A stretch of DNA of 64,000 bases, taken from contig CP119076.1 in the NCBI GenBank assembly GCA_029027985.1, forward strand, positions 4,772,422 to 4,836,421. The letters run 5' to 3'. Position numbers and translations under genes: made by a program. The notes beneath the pieces were generated by a model. The model did no database searches and was not told where the DNA came from. It saw nothing but the letters and a program-made list of their open reading frames with translations. Shown in pieces: positions 1-10,125 of the stretch (the first letter of the stretch is position 1; every line of letters starts with the position of its first letter). Source of the DNA: Klebsiella aerogenes. GTDB taxonomy: Bacteria > Pseudomonadota > Gammaproteobacteria > Enterobacterales > Enterobacteriaceae.

Positions 1-377
1 CACACCCCGCAGCCGGTACGCCCGGCCAGCGCACGACGGCGCTCTTTCAGACCCATAAAGCGGCGGCTGGAGAGCTCGATTTGCACTTCTAAGCCGTTAC
101 AAGCCTGCACCACGTCCATCCCGTAGATCTCTTGTCGATTTTTGATAATCCCTTCGGATAAGGAAAAACCGATGGCAAAGCGTTCCAGATCTCTCGGGGT
201 CGCCATCATCACGACGTGCGAGATGCCGTTATACACCAGGGCGACCGGCACTTCTTCAGCTACCTCGTCTGGCTGAGAACGTTGTAAATCCTCACGTTTC
301 CAGAGGGTAATCTGGCGATAACCCGTGATTTTTGTCACATTTTTGATTTGTTCAAGAGGGTTCTTATTCACTTTCAT
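1..377 (-). CDS. fdhD: Formate dehydrogenase accessory sulfurtransferase FdhD (partial, N-terminal part)
   Basis: FdhD moves sulfur from IscS to the molybdenum bis-guanine-dinucleotide cofactor before it enters formate dehydrogenase. Only the first 125 codons are present; the gene runs off the left edge. The reading begins [17 protein letters not shown] and the last visible residues are GRTGCGV, so the window ends inside the conserved cysteine motif of the family. The start was chosen because it matches the usual N-terminus and lies 151 bases from the divergent fdoG start. Its neighbour fdoGHI encodes its client enzyme. That shared 151-base gap must hold both promoters; I could not assign hexamers with confidence. 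Confidence 0.93.
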   Translation of the reverse strand, partial: MKVNKNPLEQIKNVTKITGYRQITLWKREDLQRSQPDEVAEEVPVALVYNGISHVVMMATPRDLERFAIGFSLSEGIIKNRQEIYGMDVVQACNGLEVQIELSSRRFMGLKERRRALAGRTGCGV

Positions 378-528
378 TTAACCGTATTAGAACAGGCATA
401 CACACAATGTGGTATTCTGTTTTTATATCCCTCCGGGAGCGAGGGAAATTAGTCCAATTCTGAACCTTTGCAGCCTCTACCGCAAAGTAAATAACTACAT
501 GTGACAATGTCGAAACAAGGAGCGAACC

Positions 529-3500
529 ATGCAGGTCAGCAGAAGGCAGTTCTTTAAGATCTGCGCTGGCGGTATGGCAGGCACAACGGCAGCAGCGCTG
601 GGCTTCGCCCCGGCGACTGCGCTCGCGGAAACCCGGCAGTATAAGCTGCTGCGGACTCGCGAAACCCGCAACACCTGTACGTACTGTTCTGTCGGCTGCG
701 GGCTATTGATGTATAGCCTCGGCGACGGCGCAAAAAATGCTAAAGCATCCATTTTCCATATCGAAGGCGATCCGGATCATCCGGTAAACCGTGGTGCGCT
801 CTGCCCGAAAGGGGCCGGTCTGGTGGACTTTATCCATTCTGAAAGCCGCCTGAAATTCCCGGAATATCGTGCGCCAGGCTCTGATAAATGGCAGCAAATC
901 AGCTGGGATGAAGCGTTCGATCGTATCGCGAAGCTGATGAAAGAAGACCGCGATGCCAACTTTATCGCGCAGAACAGCGCTGGCACCACCGTTAACCGTT
1001 GGCTAACCACCGGTATGCTGTGCGCCTCCGCTTCCAGTAACGAAACCGGCTATTTAACACAAAAATTCACCCGCGCCCTCGGGATGCTGGCGGTGGATAA
1101 CCAGGCGCGTGTCTGACACGGACCAACGGTAGCAAGTCTTGCTCCAACATTTGGTCGCGGTGCGATGACTAACCACTGGGTTGATATTAAGAACGCCAAC
1201 CTTGTTGTGGTTATGGGCGGCAACGCCGCTGAAGCGCATCCAGTGGGATTCCGCTGGGCGATGGAAGCCAAAATTCATAATGGTGCGAAGCTTATCGTTA
1301 TCGACCCGCGCTTTACGCGTACGGCGTCGGTGGCTGACTTCTATACCCCAATTCGTTCCGGTACCGACATTACCTTCCTGTCGGGCGTTATCCTGTACCT
1401 GCTGAATAACGAAAAATTCAACCGTGAATACACCGAAGCCTACACCAACGCCAGCCTGATCGTGCGTGAGGACTACAGCTTCGATGACGGTTTGTTCAGC
1501 GGCTATGACGCCGAAAAACGCCAGTACGACAAAACCAGCTGGAACTATGAGCTGGATGAGAACGGCTTCGCCAAACGCGATACTACGCTGCAACATCCGC
1601 GCTGCGTCTGGAATCTGCTGAAACAGCACGTTTCCCGCTATACGCCGGATGTCGTCGAAAACATCTGCGGTACGCCGCAAGCCGACTTCCTCAAAGTTTG
1701 TGAATATATTGCAGAAACCAGCGCGCCGGATAAAACCGCGTCGTTCCTGTATGCCCTCGGCTGGACCCAACACTCCATCGGCGCGCAAAACATCCGCACC
1801 ATGGCGATGATCCAACTGCTGCTTGGCAACATGGGGATGGCCGGCGGCGGCGTCAACGCCCTGCGCGGCCACTCCAATATCCAGGGTCTGACCGACCTCG
1901 GCTTGCTTTCCACCAGCTTGACCGGTTACATGTCGTTGCCGAGTGAAAAACAGGCCGATCTGCAGACTTACCTGAGCGCCAACACGCCGAAGCCACTGCT
2001 GAAAGACCAGGTTAACTACTGGAGCAACTATCCGAAGTTCTTCGTCTCAATGATGAAGGCATTCTTCGGCGACAAGGCCACGGCAGAGAACAACTGGGGC
2101 TTTGACTGGTTGCCGAAGTGGGATAAGAGCTACGACGTCCTGCAGTATTTCGACATGATGAACCAGGGCAAAGTGAATGGCTATATTTGCCAGGGCTTTA
2201 ACCCGGTCGCCTCGTTCCCGAATAAAAACAAGGTCGTGGCCTCCCTGTCGAAGCTGAAATTCCTGGTGACCATCGATCCGCTCAACACCGAAACGTCCAC
2301 CTTCTGGCAAAACCACGGTGAGTCGAATGATGTTGATTCGTCGAAAATCCAGACCGAAGTGTTCCGTCTGCCGTCCACCTGCTTCGCCGAAGAGAACGGT
2401 TCTATCGTTAACTCCGGCCGCTGGCTGCAGTGGCACTGGAAAGGTGCGGATGCCCCAGGGATCGCCGTCACCGATGGCGAAATCCTCGCCGGTATCTTCT
2501 TACGCCTGCGTAAGATGTATGCCGAAGAAGGCGGCCCAACGACGGAGCCGGTGCTCAACATGACGTGGGACTACTCCACGCCGCATGAACCCGCGTCTGA
2601 AGAAGTGGCGATGGAAAGCAACGGTAAAGCGCTGGCGGATATCATCGACCCGGCAACCGGCGCGGTGATTGTCAAGAAAGGACAACAGCTAAGCTCCTTC
2701 GCGCAGCTGCGTGATGACGGCACCACCGCCAGCGGCTGCTGGATCTTTGCCGGCAGCTGGACGCCGGAAGGCAACCAAATGGCTCGCCGCGATAACGCCG
2801 ACCCGTCAGGTCTTGGTAATACGTTGGGCTGGGCCTGGGCGTGGCCGCTAAACCGCCGCATCCTGTACAACCGCGCCTCCGCTGACCCGCAGGGCAAACC
2901 GTGGGATCCGAAGCGTCAACTGCTGAAATGGGACGGCGCGAAATGGAGCGGGATGGATATTCCGGACTACAGTACCGCCGCCCCTGGCAGCGATGTCGGT
3001 CCGTTTATCATGCAGCCGGAAGGCATGGGTCGTCTGTTCGCTCTTGATAAGATGGCGGAAGGTCCGTTCCCGGAACACTACGAACCGTTTGAAACGCCGC
3101 TGGGTACTAACCCGCTGCACCCGAACGTGGTCTCGAACCCAGCCGCCCGCGTCTTCAAAGACGATCTTGAGCAAATGGGTAAAGCCGAGAAGTTCCCGTA
3201 CGTCGGCACCACTTACCGCCTGACCGAACACTTCCACTACTGGACCAAGCACGCACTCCTTAACGCTATCGCGCAGCCGGAACAGTTTGTGGAGATCGGT
3301 GAAAAACTGGCGAATAAGCTCGGCATCGGCCATGGCGATACCGTGAAGGTCTCCTCTAACCGCGGCTATATTAAAGCCAAGGCGGTGGTGACCAAGCGTA
3401 TTCGTACGCTGCAGGTTCACGGTAAAGAGGTGGATACCATCGGTATTCCTATTCACTGGGGCTACGAAGGCGTGGCGAAAAAAGGCTTTATCGCCAATAC

Positions 3501-3579
3501 GCTGACGCCATTTGTCGGCGATGCCAACACGCAGACGCCGGAGTTCAAGGCCTTCCTCGTGAATGTGGAAAAGGCGTAA
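529..3579 (+). CDS. fdoG: Formate dehydrogenase-O major (alpha) subunit, selenocysteine-containing
   Basis: This is the catalytic subunit of the periplasm-facing, membrane-bound formate dehydrogenase, which oxidises formate to CO2 at a Mo-bisMGD centre. The frame is interrupted by TGA at 1114-1116, codon 196, followed directly by HGPTVASLAPTFGRG in the same frame; this is the known selenocysteine position. Read through, the protein is 1016 residues, the usual FdoG length. Residues 4-10 (SRRQFFK) form a twin-arginine Tat signal ending near ATALA at 33. C50, C53, C57 and a cysteine near 92 bind a [4Fe-4S] cluster. AAGGAG at 517-522 is the ribosome site. FdoG is chosen over FdnG because the gene lies between fdhD and fdhE. 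Confidence 0.96.
1114..1146 (+). promoter_or_regulatory. Selenocysteine UGA codon and bacterial SECIS hairpin
   Basis: TGA at 1114-1116 is followed by a stem with arms AGCAA (1131-1135) and TTGCT (1139-1143) around the loop GTC (1136-1138). The stem extends by GG (1128-1129) pairing with CC (1144-1145), leaving T1130 unpaired. A bulged U below a short apical stem with a GU-containing loop is what SelB recognises in E. coli formate dehydrogenase mRNAs. The placement just 3' of the UGA inside the coding region is the bacterial arrangement. Confidence 0.85.
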
Positions 3580-3591
3580 CGGAGACGACTT

Positions 3592-4494
3592 ATGGCTTAT
3601 CAATCGCAAGATATTATTCGTCGTTCCGCGACTAACGGTTTCACCCCCGCGCCTCAGGCGCGGGAACACCAACAGGAAGTGGCGAAGCTTATCGACGTCA
3701 CCACCTGTATCGGCTGCAAAGCCTGTCAGGTGGCCTGCTCTGAATGGAACGATATTCGTGACGAAGTGGGTCACAACGTCGGGGTGTACGACAACCCGGC
3801 GGACCTGACCGCGAAGTCATGGACGGTCATGCGTTTCTCTGAAGTGGAACAAAACGACAAGCTGGAATGGCTTATCCGTAAGGATGGCTGTATGCACTGC
3901 GCTGACCCGGGCTGCCTGAAAGCTTGCCCAGCGGAAGGCGCCATCATTCAGTACGCTAACGGCATCGTCGATTTCCAGTCCGAGCAGTGTATCGGCTGCG
4001 GCTACTGCATCGCGGGTTGTCCGTTCGATGTGCCGCGACTGAACCCGGAAGACAACCGCGTCTATAAATGCACGCTGTGCGTAGACCGGGTAAATGTCGG
4101 CCAGGAACCCGCCTGCGTGAAAACCTGCCCAACCGGCGCTATCCACTTTGGTTCTAAAGAGGATATGAAAACGCTGGCTGGCGAGCGCGTCGCAGAACTG
4201 AAAACCCGTGGTTACGACAACGCGGGCCTGTACGATCCGGCTGGCGTCGGCGGCACCCACGTCATGTACGTGCTGCACCACGCCGATAAACCGAATCTGT
4301 ACCACGGTCTGCCGGAGAATCCGGAAATCAGCCAAACGGTGAAATTCTGGAAAGGCATCTGGAAACCGCTGGCAGCGGTCGGCTTTGCCGCGACCTTCGC
4401 CGCAAGCATCTTCCACTACGTCGGTGTCGGTCCGAACCGCGCGGATGAGGAAGAAGACAACCTGCATGAGAAAGATGACGAGGTGCGCAAATGA
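3592..4494 (+). CDS. fdoH: Formate dehydrogenase-O iron-sulfur (beta) subunit
   Basis: FdoH passes electrons from FdoG to the cytochrome b subunit through four [4Fe-4S] clusters. The 300-residue protein shows the expected ferredoxin-type cysteine runs: [11 protein letters not shown] near residue 40, [14 protein letters not shown] near 100, [12 protein letters not shown] near 135 and CTLCVDRV...CVKTCP near 160. A single membrane segment near residues 259-278 (around [20 protein letters not shown]) anchors it, with an acidic and lysine-rich tail. It starts 12 bases after fdoG and its stop overlaps the fdoI start as ATGA, so the three genes are translationally linked. Confidence 0.96.
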   Translation: MAYQSQDIIRRSATNGFTPAPQAREHQQEVAKLIDVTTCIGCKACQVACSEWNDIRDEVGHNVGVYDNPADLTAKSWTVMRFSEVEQNDKLEWLIRKDGCMHCADPGCLKACPAEGAIIQYANGIVDFQSEQCIGCGYCIAGCPFDVPRLNPEDNRVYKCTLCVDRVNVGQEPACVKTCPTGAIHFGSKEDMKTLAGERVAELKTRGYDNAGLYDPAGVGGTHVMYVLHHADKPNLYHGLPENPEISQTVKFWKGIWKPLAAVGFAATFAASIFHYVGVGPNRADEEEDNLHEKDDEVRK

Positions 4495-5117
4495 AAAAAC
4501 GTGACACCATCGTGCGCTACACGGCGCCGGAACGTATCAACCACTGGATAACCGCCTTCTGCTTTATTCTGGCGGCGGTAAGCGGGTTAGGCTTTTTCTT
4601 CCCGTCATTTAACTGGCTGATGCATATCCTCGGTACACCGCAGTTGGCGCGTATCCTCCACCCATTCGTCGGGGTGGTGATGTTTGCGTCGTTTATCATC
4701 ATGTTTTTCCGTTACTGGCACCACAACCTAATCAATCGGGATGATATCTTTTGGGCGAAGAATATTCGTAAGATCGTCGTCAACGAGGAGGTAGGCGATA
4801 CCGGGCGCTATAACTTCGGCCAGAAATGCGTTTTCTGGGCGGCGATTATTTTCCTGGTACTGCTGCTGGTGAGCGGCGTGATCATCTGGCGTCCGTATTT
4901 TGCGCCTGCGTTCTCAATCCCGGTGATCCGATTTGCGCTGATGCTGCATTCTTTTGCCGCAGTCGCGTTAATTGTGGTTATCATGGTGCATATCTACGCT
5001 GCCCTTTGGGTGAAAGGCACCATTACCGCGATGGTGGAAGGCTGGGTTACCAAGACATGGGCGAAGAAACATCACCCGCGCTGGTACCGTGAGGTCCGCC
5101 AGAAACAGGAAAAATAG
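4491..5117 (+). CDS. fdoI: Formate dehydrogenase-O cytochrome b556 (gamma) subunit
   Basis: FdoI is the di-heme membrane subunit that hands electrons to quinone. The 208-residue protein has four hydrophobic segments (about residues 18-35, 53-72, 113-132 and 150-170) and membrane-embedded histidines, for example in INHWIT, HPFVG and MLHSFAA, suitable as heme ligands. Its ATG overlaps the fdoH stop (ATGA), and fdhE follows after five bases, giving one fdoGHI-fdhE transcription unit. The length is close to the 211 residues of E. coli FdoI. Confidence 0.95.
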   Translation: MKKRDTIVRYTAPERINHWITAFCFILAAVSGLGFFFPSFNWLMHILGTPQLARILHPFVGVVMFASFIIMFFRYWHHNLINRDDIFWAKNIRKIVVNEEVGDTGRYNFGQKCVFWAAIIFLVLLLVSGVIIWRPYFAPAFSIPVIRFALMLHSFAAVALIVVIMVHIYAALWVKGTITAMVEGWVTKTWAKKHHPRWYREVRQKQEK

Positions 5118-5122
5118 ACTGA

Positions 5123-6052
5123 ATGAGTATTCGCATAATCCCGCAAGACGAGCTGGGTTCGAGCGAGAAACGCACGGCGGAAGCAATTCCGCCGCTACTG
5201 TTCCCCAGACTGAAGAATCTTTATAACCGCCGCGCGGATCGCCTGCGCGAGTTGGCTGCCAACAACCCGTTGGGCGATTACCTGCGCTTTGCCGCGCTGA
5301 TCGCCCATGCGCAGGAAGTGGTGCTGTACGACCATCCGCTACAGATGGATCTGACCGCCCGCATTAAAGAGGCCAACGAGCAGGGCAAGCCGCCGCTGGA
5401 TATCCATGTGCTGCCGCGTGATAAGCACTGGCACAAGCTGCTGCATTCGCTGATCGCCGAGCTGAAGCCGGAGATGAGTGGCCCGGCGCTGTCGGTTATC
5501 GAGAACCTGGAAAAAGCCTCCGAACCGGAGCTGGAAGAGATGGCCAGCGCGCTGTTTGCTTCCGATTTCGCGTCGGTCAGCAGTGACAAAGCGCCATTCA
5601 TTTGGGCCGCACTGTCGCTGTACTGGGCGCAAATGGCCAGCCTGATCCCAGGTAAAGCACGCGCCGAATACGGCGAGCAGCGCCAGTTCTGCCCGGTATG
5701 CGGATCCATGCCGGTTTCCAGCATTGTGCAAATCGGCACGACTCAAGGGCTGCGCTATTTGCACTGCAACCTGTGCGAGACTGAATGGCACGTGGTACGC
5801 GTTAAATGCAGCAACTGCGAACAGAGCCGCGACCTGCACTACTGGTCACTGGATAACGAACAGGCTGCGGTGAAAGCCGAAAGCTGCGGCGACTGCGGGA
5901 GCTACCTGAAGATTATGTATCAGGAGAAAGACCCGAAAGTAGAAGCCGTTGCCGACGATTTAGCCTCGCTGGTGCTCGACGCTCGCATGGAACAGGAAGG
6001 CTTCGCCAGAAGCTCGATTAACCCGTTCATGTTCCCGGGCGAAGGGGAATAA
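5123..6052 (+). CDS. fdhE: Formate dehydrogenase accessory protein FdhE
   Basis: FdhE is a cytoplasmic iron-binding protein of the rubredoxin-fold type needed for active membrane-bound formate dehydrogenases. The 309-residue sequence has the family's paired cysteine motifs in the C-terminal half: [29 protein letters not shown] and CGDCGSYLK. It is the last gene of the fdo operon, five bases after fdoI, and is followed by an inverted repeat. The full-length family size and the position beside fdoGHI make the call secure. Confidence 0.95.
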   Translation: MSIRIIPQDELGSSEKRTAEAIPPLLFPRLKNLYNRRADRLRELAANNPLGDYLRFAALIAHAQEVVLYDHPLQMDLTARIKEANEQGKPPLDIHVLPRDKHWHKLLHSLIAELKPEMSGPALSVIENLEKASEPELEEMASALFASDFASVSSDKAPFIWAALSLYWAQMASLIPGKARAEYGEQRQFCPVCGSMPVSSIVQIGTTQGLRYLHCNLCETEWHVVRVKCSNCEQSRDLHYWSLDNEQAAVKAESCGDCGSYLKIMYQEKDPKVEAVADDLASLVLDARMEQEGFARSSINPFMFPGEGE

Positions 6053-6067
6053 GTTCTGCATCCCGTT

Positions 6068-6089
6068 ACGGGCGACGCAAGTCGCCCGT
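6068..6089. terminator. Hairpin between fdhE and vapC, possible terminator
   Basis: There is a perfect 9-bp stem, ACGGGCGAC and GTCGCCCGT, closed by the stable tetraloop GCAA. It lies between two convergent genes and could end either transcript. Neither side has a clear T run, so intrinsic termination is probable rather than certain. Confidence 0.55.
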
Positions 6090-6090
6090 C

Positions 6091-6465
6091 CTATAATTCG
6101 TACGGTATGACCACGCCGGGAAGATCCGCAAAATCCTTCGTGTTCCGCGTAATCAGTTCAAGCCGATGAATCTGCGCCGTCGCCAGAATGATGGCATCCG
6201 GCAACGTCATGCGATATTCCTGCCGCAGATCAACGCTTCGTTCTGCAATATCATGTGAAACATCAATGATATTAAAAGATCTCAGGGCAATCCGCGTACG
6301 CTGTTCCTGGTGATACTTTTTGGCGCCAACCATCACTTCCATCCAGGTAATCAAGCTAATCGCATTCTGCAACGGCCATGCCTCTAGCGCTTGTTGCGCT
6401 TCACGCCGTCCACTAAATAAATCAATAAGAATATTGGTATCAAATAGCGCGACGCCCTTAACCAT
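6091..6465 (-). CDS. vapC: Type II toxin VapC, PIN-domain ribonuclease
   Basis: PIN-domain toxins are metal-dependent RNases. The protein shows the acidic set in order: the aspartate of LFDTN near residue 9, the glutamate of WMEVMVGA near 43, the aspartate of LPDAIILATA near 90 and the aspartate of TRNTKDF near 110. I chose the ATG at 6465, giving 124 residues. It overlaps the vapB stop as TAATG and has GAGGAG five bases upstream. A GTG at 6471 is in frame but sits too close to the ribosome site. The pair lies between fdhE and an esterase gene, a spot where E. coli K-12, as I recall, has yiiE-yiiF. Confidence 0.88.
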   Translation of the reverse strand: MVKGVALFDTNILIDLFSGRREAQQALEAWPLQNAISLITWMEVMVGAKKYHQEQRTRIALRSFNIIDVSHDIAERSVDLRQEYRMTLPDAIILATAQIHRLELITRNTKDFADLPGVVIPYEL

Positions 6466-6713
6466 TACCACTCCTCGCGCAGTTTACGTTGGTATTCAAC
6501 ACCGTCTTCTTCGCAGCCTTGCCACAGGCCGAGAGCGCCGGAAATGCTCTCCTTAGCCCGATCTTGCTTTTCCAGGTATTGTTCAACGGCTTCACGTAAC
6601 AGCTCCGCACGCGGTAGATTACGCTGCGCTTTGAGGTCATCCAGCCGTTTGATGACATCGTCTGATAAATCGAGAAGTATTCTGCCCATATCCCTTTCAA
6701 CCATCATGTTCAT
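6465..6713 (-). CDS. vapB: Type II antitoxin VapB, ribbon-helix-helix type
   Basis: This is the antitoxin partner of vapC. The 82-residue protein begins [19 protein letters not shown] and continues [28 protein letters not shown], a typical ribbon-helix-helix (CopG/MetJ-like) DNA-binding region. The C-terminal part, rich in tryptophan and acidic residues ([20 protein letters not shown]), would wrap the toxin. GGAGG lies seven bases before the chosen ATG. The stop codon shares one base with the vapC start. Such antitoxins normally repress their own operon, and a palindrome overlaps the ribosome site. Confidence 0.85.
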   Translation of the reverse strand: MNMMVERDMGRILLDLSDDVIKRLDDLKAQRNLPRAELLREAVEQYLEKQDRAKESISGALGLWQGCEEDGVEYQRKLREEW

Positions 6714-6730
6714 ATATACCTCCAGTATAT
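6714..6730. promoter_or_regulatory. Candidate VapB/VapBC operator palindrome
   Basis: Inverted repeat ATATAC and GTATAT around five bases lies directly against the vapB start codon and covers its GGAGG ribosome site. Ribbon-helix-helix antitoxins bind short palindromes of this kind in their own promoter. The assignment is inference from position and symmetry. Confidence 0.45.
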
Positions 6731-6910
6731 CATTGGCGTTCAGATTATGAGCAATTTACACCCGATAAAAGCTAAGAAGAAGCCGATCCTTGCAGAGAAA
6801 TGTGCTTTTGCGAGCCGCTTTCCAGAATCCAAACATGGCTGCACCCGGCATATCTTTTCCATAAAAACCAGGCTATAACACTGGATATTAAAACAGTAGA
6901 GGGAACGCAC

Positions 6911-7828
6911 ATGGCGCTGGAAAAAGGTATTGCTTCGCTGGTTAACGAGTTTATTGCCGCAGGACGGCCGTCATCGCGAGAGCAAAGTATTGATGATCGA
7001 AGGGGCGGCTATCTAGCCAGTGCCGTCCTCGCAGGGGAAACGGAAACGCGAGTGCAAGTTGAAGACATCACGCTCGATGGCATGACCTTTCGCGTGGTTT
7101 CGCCGCCAAATACCAGCGGCTTAGTACCTACCATCCTTTACTACCACGGCGGCTGTTTTGTTAGCGGCGGCTTTGCCACCCATGACAACCAATTACGCCA
7201 GCTCGCCTGGTTCAGCGGATGTCGGGTTATCGCCATTCAGTACCGCCTGGCGCCGGAGCACACCTTCCCGTCAGGACACGATGACGCGGAACAAAGCGCT
7301 ATCATTATCCATCGGCACGCGAAGCGGCTTGGTGTTGACGCTTCCCGCATCACGTTGGCTGGCGACAGCGCCGGCGGCCACCTTGCCCTCGTCACGGCCC
7401 TGCGCCTGAAAGCAGCGGGAGCATGGCAACCAGCGCAGCTCATCCTGATTTACCCCATGCTTGACGCGACCGCCTGCATGGCAAGCTACGTCAGCAACGG
7501 CGAAGATTACATCATCACCCGAGATACGCTGATCAGTGGCTATGAAATGTATTTCGCGACAACCTCCGTTACCCATCCGGAAGCCAGCCCACTATGGCGT
7601 GAAGATTTTAACGGTCTGCCGCCGGTTCATATCCTGACGGCGGAATTTGACCCCTTGCGCGATGAAGGAGAAGCTCTGCACCGACGGCTAATAGAACAAG
7701 GGGTAGATAGCGCCTGTCTGCGCTATCTGGGCGTCATTCACGGTTTCTTTCAGTTAGGTGGAATCAGCCAGACTGCCCGGAATGCCATACGTGATATCGC
7801 CTGGCGGGCGCAAGCGCCAGGCCAATAG
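6911..7828 (+). CDS. Alpha/beta hydrolase of the hormone-sensitive lipase (HSL/Aes) family
   Basis: This is a probable carboxylesterase for short acyl esters; the true substrate is unknown. The 305-residue protein from the ATG at 6911 has the oxyanion-hole motif YYHGGCFVSGG near residue 79, the nucleophile motif GDSAGGHLAL near 153, an acidic partner in ILTAEFDPLRDEGEAL and the histidine in GVIHGFFQLGG near 280. The longer frame from 6800 has no sensible ribosome site, while GAGGGAA precedes 6911. The gene converges on fabY with 16 bases between stops. It does not belong to the E. coli order here, so it is probably accessory. Confidence 0.85.
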   Translation: MALEKGIASLVNEFIAAGRPSSREQSIDDRRGGYLASAVLAGETETRVQVEDITLDGMTFRVVSPPNTSGLVPTILYYHGGCFVSGGFATHDNQLRQLAWFSGCRVIAIQYRLAPEHTFPSGHDDAEQSAIIIHRHAKRLGVDASRITLAGDSAGGHLALVTALRLKAAGAWQPAQLILIYPMLDATACMASYVSNGEDYIITRDTLISGYEMYFATTSVTHPEASPLWREDFNGLPPVHILTAEFDPLRDEGEALHRRLIEQGVDSACLRYLGVIHGFFQLGGISQTARNAIRDIAWRAQAPGQ

Positions 7829-7844
7829 CCGCGTAAGAAACGGG

Positions 7845-8834
7845 TTACTCTTCCTCGTTCCCGCCTTCTTCATACGAACCGAACGGCTTCGCGGGCAGCA
7901 CGATATAGGTGCCTTCAAAAACGGCACCCAGCTTCTCGTCGCCGAAGAGTTCAACCTGCAGCTGCACGCGAGCCTTACGCCCTCGCGCCAGGCGGTCAAG
8001 ATCGCCGCTTAACGAGCCCAAGTCAGCCACGGCGTTGGGGCGCCCGCTAATGGGTTTACTGTATCGGATATGGGCATCAGCGAGGATGATCGTGCCGCCA
8101 AGGTGACGTTCGCGCAGCATCAACCAGATGAGTCCCCAACCGGTTAACGTGGCGAGAGAGAACAAGCTGCCGGCAAACAGCGTGTGGTGCGGGTTCTGGT
8201 TTCCCGCCTCGGGCATGGTGGTCATAAACTTCTGCCCGGTGTACTGCTGAATGCGCACGCCCATCTTTTCGCTCAGCGGAATATGCTGATACCAGGCTTG
8301 TTGTAACTGTCCACACCAGTCGCCACGGTGCAGGATATCGTCCAGCGAAGCGATAGGTTTAATCATCAGGAAATGACGAATCGGCGTGGTCGTCGGCGTG
8401 GTGATTTCGCCCTGGTTCACGAAGCCCAGCTTGGCGAAGAATTCCATCGCGTCCTCACGAGCGCTACAGGTCACCCGTTTCACCCCTTCCTGCCGGGCGA
8501 CGGATTCGAGGGTCATCGCCATTAAGGTCCCTAAACCTTTATCCTGCACGGAAGGATGAACAGCCATAAAGCGAATCGATGCTTCATTCTCGGCATTGAT
8601 GTACAGCCGACCGACGGCAACCAGATTGCCCTCTTCATCCACCACCATCTGGTGATGCGCCATCGCATCCCAGGCGTCACGTTCCGACCCTTTCGGTTGA
8701 TGCAGCGGCTTACGCAGCATCTCCCAGCGGAACTGATAGTAGCTCTCTAACTCTTCTTCTGTTTGCGGTACACGAAGGTGATACATAGCTGTACTCTCTT
8801 TTGTTACCCGCAGCCTGCCCGGAAGCTGACTCAT
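7845..8834 (-). CDS. fabY: Two-domain acetyltransferase/hotdog protein YiiD (FabY, MadA)
   Basis: The N-terminal half is a GNAT-type acetyltransferase ([17 protein letters not shown] is the acetyl-CoA loop); the C-terminal half is a hotdog-fold thioesterase-like domain ([22 protein letters not shown]). In E. coli the protein has been linked to priming of fatty acid synthesis, as a malonyl-ACP decarboxylase. I chose the start at 8834 because its ATG overlaps the dtd stop (ATGA) and gives the usual 329 residues. The internal MYHLRVPQ start at 8786 remains possible. The gene is the last of the yihX-yihY-dtd-fabY overlapping string. Confidence 0.9.
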   Translation of the reverse strand: MSQLPGRLRVTKESTAMYHLRVPQTEEELESYYQFRWEMLRKPLHQPKGSERDAWDAMAHHQMVVDEEGNLVAVGRLYINAENEASIRFMAVHPSVQDKGLGTLMAMTLESVARQEGVKRVTCSAREDAMEFFAKLGFVNQGEITTPTTTPIRHFLMIKPIASLDDILHRGDWCGQLQQAWYQHIPLSEKMGVRIQQYTGQKFMTTMPEAGNQNPHHTLFAGSLFSLATLTGWGLIWLMLRERHLGGTIILADAHIRYSKPISGRPNAVADLGSLSGDLDRLARGRKARVQLQVELFGDEKLGAVFEGTYIVLPAKPFGSYEEGGNEEE

Positions 8835-9268
8835 ACCTGCAACCAAAAGGTCACGGGGCCATCGTTCACCAGTGAGACCTGCATATCCGCAGCGAATCTC
8901 CCGGTCTGAGTATTCATCTCTTGCTGGCGGCAACGCCCAACAAAATATTCATACAGCGCTTCCGCGCTGTCCGGCGCAGCCCCTTTTGAAAAGCTCGGAC
9001 GCATGCCGCGCTCGGTATCGGCCGCCAGGGTAAACTGAGACACCACCAGCACGCTGCCGCCTGCCTGCTGCACATTCAGGTTCATTTTGCCTTCGGCGTC
9101 GCTGAAGATGCGGTAGCCCAGCACACGTTCGCAAAGACGATTGGCCTTTTGCTCATCATCGTCTTTTTCGACGCCCAACAGCACCAAAAGTCCCGGGCCG
9201 ATTTCACCCGTCACTTCCCCCTCCACGGTAACGCTTGCACGGGATACGCGTTGAATTAATGCAATCAT
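8831..9268 (-). CDS. dtd: D-aminoacyl-tRNA deacylase
   Basis: Dtd hydrolyses D-aminoacyl-tRNAs, notably D-Tyr-tRNA, as well as mischarged Gly-tRNA(Ala). The 145-residue protein begins [19 protein letters not shown] and carries the active-site SQFTLAADT loop and the [11 protein letters not shown]-terminal motif with the Gly-Pro element that enforces chirality. It has the full family length. It overlaps yihY upstream by four bases (ATGA) and fabY downstream by four bases, so all are one operon. Confidence 0.96.
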   Translation of the reverse strand: MIALIQRVSRASVTVEGEVTGEIGPGLLVLLGVEKDDDEQKANRLCERVLGYRIFSDAEGKMNLNVQQAGGSVLVVSQFTLAADTERGMRPSFSKGAAPDSAEALYEYFVGRCRQQEMNTQTGRFAADMQVSLVNDGPVTFWLQV

Positions 9269-10125
9269 GGTTGTTCTGTTTCTTCTTTTTTAAGTTTGCG
9301 GTATTCACCGAGAGTGACAGTAATTTCAGCGCCAAGCAAGACGATACACCAGGTCCAGTAGACCCAGACAAACAAAATAGGTACCACCGCGATCACGCCG
9401 TAAATCAACTGATACGATGGGAACATCGTGATATATAAAGCAAAAGCCTTTTTACCGGCTTCAAATAACAGCGCCGCCACCAGCGAGCCAATCACCGCAT
9501 CGCGGTTACGTACCTGGGTCGTCGGCACAATGCTATACAGCAGCCAGAACGCCGCCCACGATAAAATCAGCGGGAAAACCCGTAGAACGTCATCAATCAC
9601 GCTATTGAGCTCGCTGGCCCAGCGTAGCGAGAGCAAATAGGAGCTGATTGCCAGGCTCGCGCCGGCCAACAACGGCCCGAGAGTCAGGATCATCCAGTAG
9701 ACGGCGAATGAATACACTTTCGGCCGCGTCCGGCTACTGCGCCAGATAGTATTCAGCGCACTATCAATCGAGTACATCAACAGTAATGAGGTAACAATCA
9801 GGCCAAAGGCTCCGACCGCGGTCATCCGGCTGGAGTTCGCCACAAACTGTTCGATATACCCCTGGATGACATCGCCGGTCGCCGGGATAAAATTGGCGAA
9901 AATAAAGTGGCGAATCTGCGCACTTACATCGGAAAACATCGGAAATGCGGCGAAAAGTGCAAAAACAACGGCGATCAGCGGCACCAGCGCGAGTAACGAC
10001 ACATAGGCCAGATTCCCCGCCAGCGTCGTCATGTTGTCTTCTTCAATTCGCCGCCACAGCAGCTTAAGCCAGGCCACCAGCGGCCTGGTATGGTGTTTGA
10101 TTTTTTGATGAACGCTTTTTAGCAT
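9265..10125 (-). CDS. yihY: Inner membrane protein YihY, BrkB family
   Basis: This is a polytopic inner membrane protein of 286 residues in the YihY/BrkB family, with about six hydrophobic segments (for example [20 protein letters not shown] near 40 and [20 protein letters not shown] near 245). Its function is not established. The old name RNase BN (rbn) came from a mapping error and should not be used. The C-terminal end is charged ([10 protein letters not shown]). It overlaps yihX by seven bases and dtd by four. Confidence 0.92.
   Translation of the reverse strand: MLKSVHQKIKHHTRPLVAWLKLLWRRIEEDNMTTLAGNLAYVSLLALVPLIAVVFALFAAFPMFSDVSAQIRHFIFANFIPATGDVIQGYIEQFVANSSRMTAVGAFGLIVTSLLLMYSIDSALNTIWRSSRTRPKVYSFAVYWMILTLGPLLAGASLAISSYLLSLRWASELNSVIDDVLRVFPLILSWAAFWLLYSIVPTTQVRNRDAVIGSLVAALLFEAGKKAFALYITMFPSYQLIYGVIAVVPILFVWVYWTWCIVLLGAEITVTLGEYRKLKKEETEQP

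Noticed and set aside
529-1116. Apparent truncation or nonsense mutation of fdoG giving a 195-codon fragment
   Set aside because: The TGA is at the conserved selenocysteine position, the frame continues without change and a SECIS hairpin follows.
2848-3774. 308-codon frame antisense to fdoG and fdoH
   Set aside because: Shadow frame of GC-rich coding sequence, crossing two real genes with no start signal.
9265-10125. Annotation of yihY as ribonuclease BN (rbn)
   Set aside because: The protein is a polytopic BrkB-type membrane protein without nuclease motifs; the old assignment was a mapping error.
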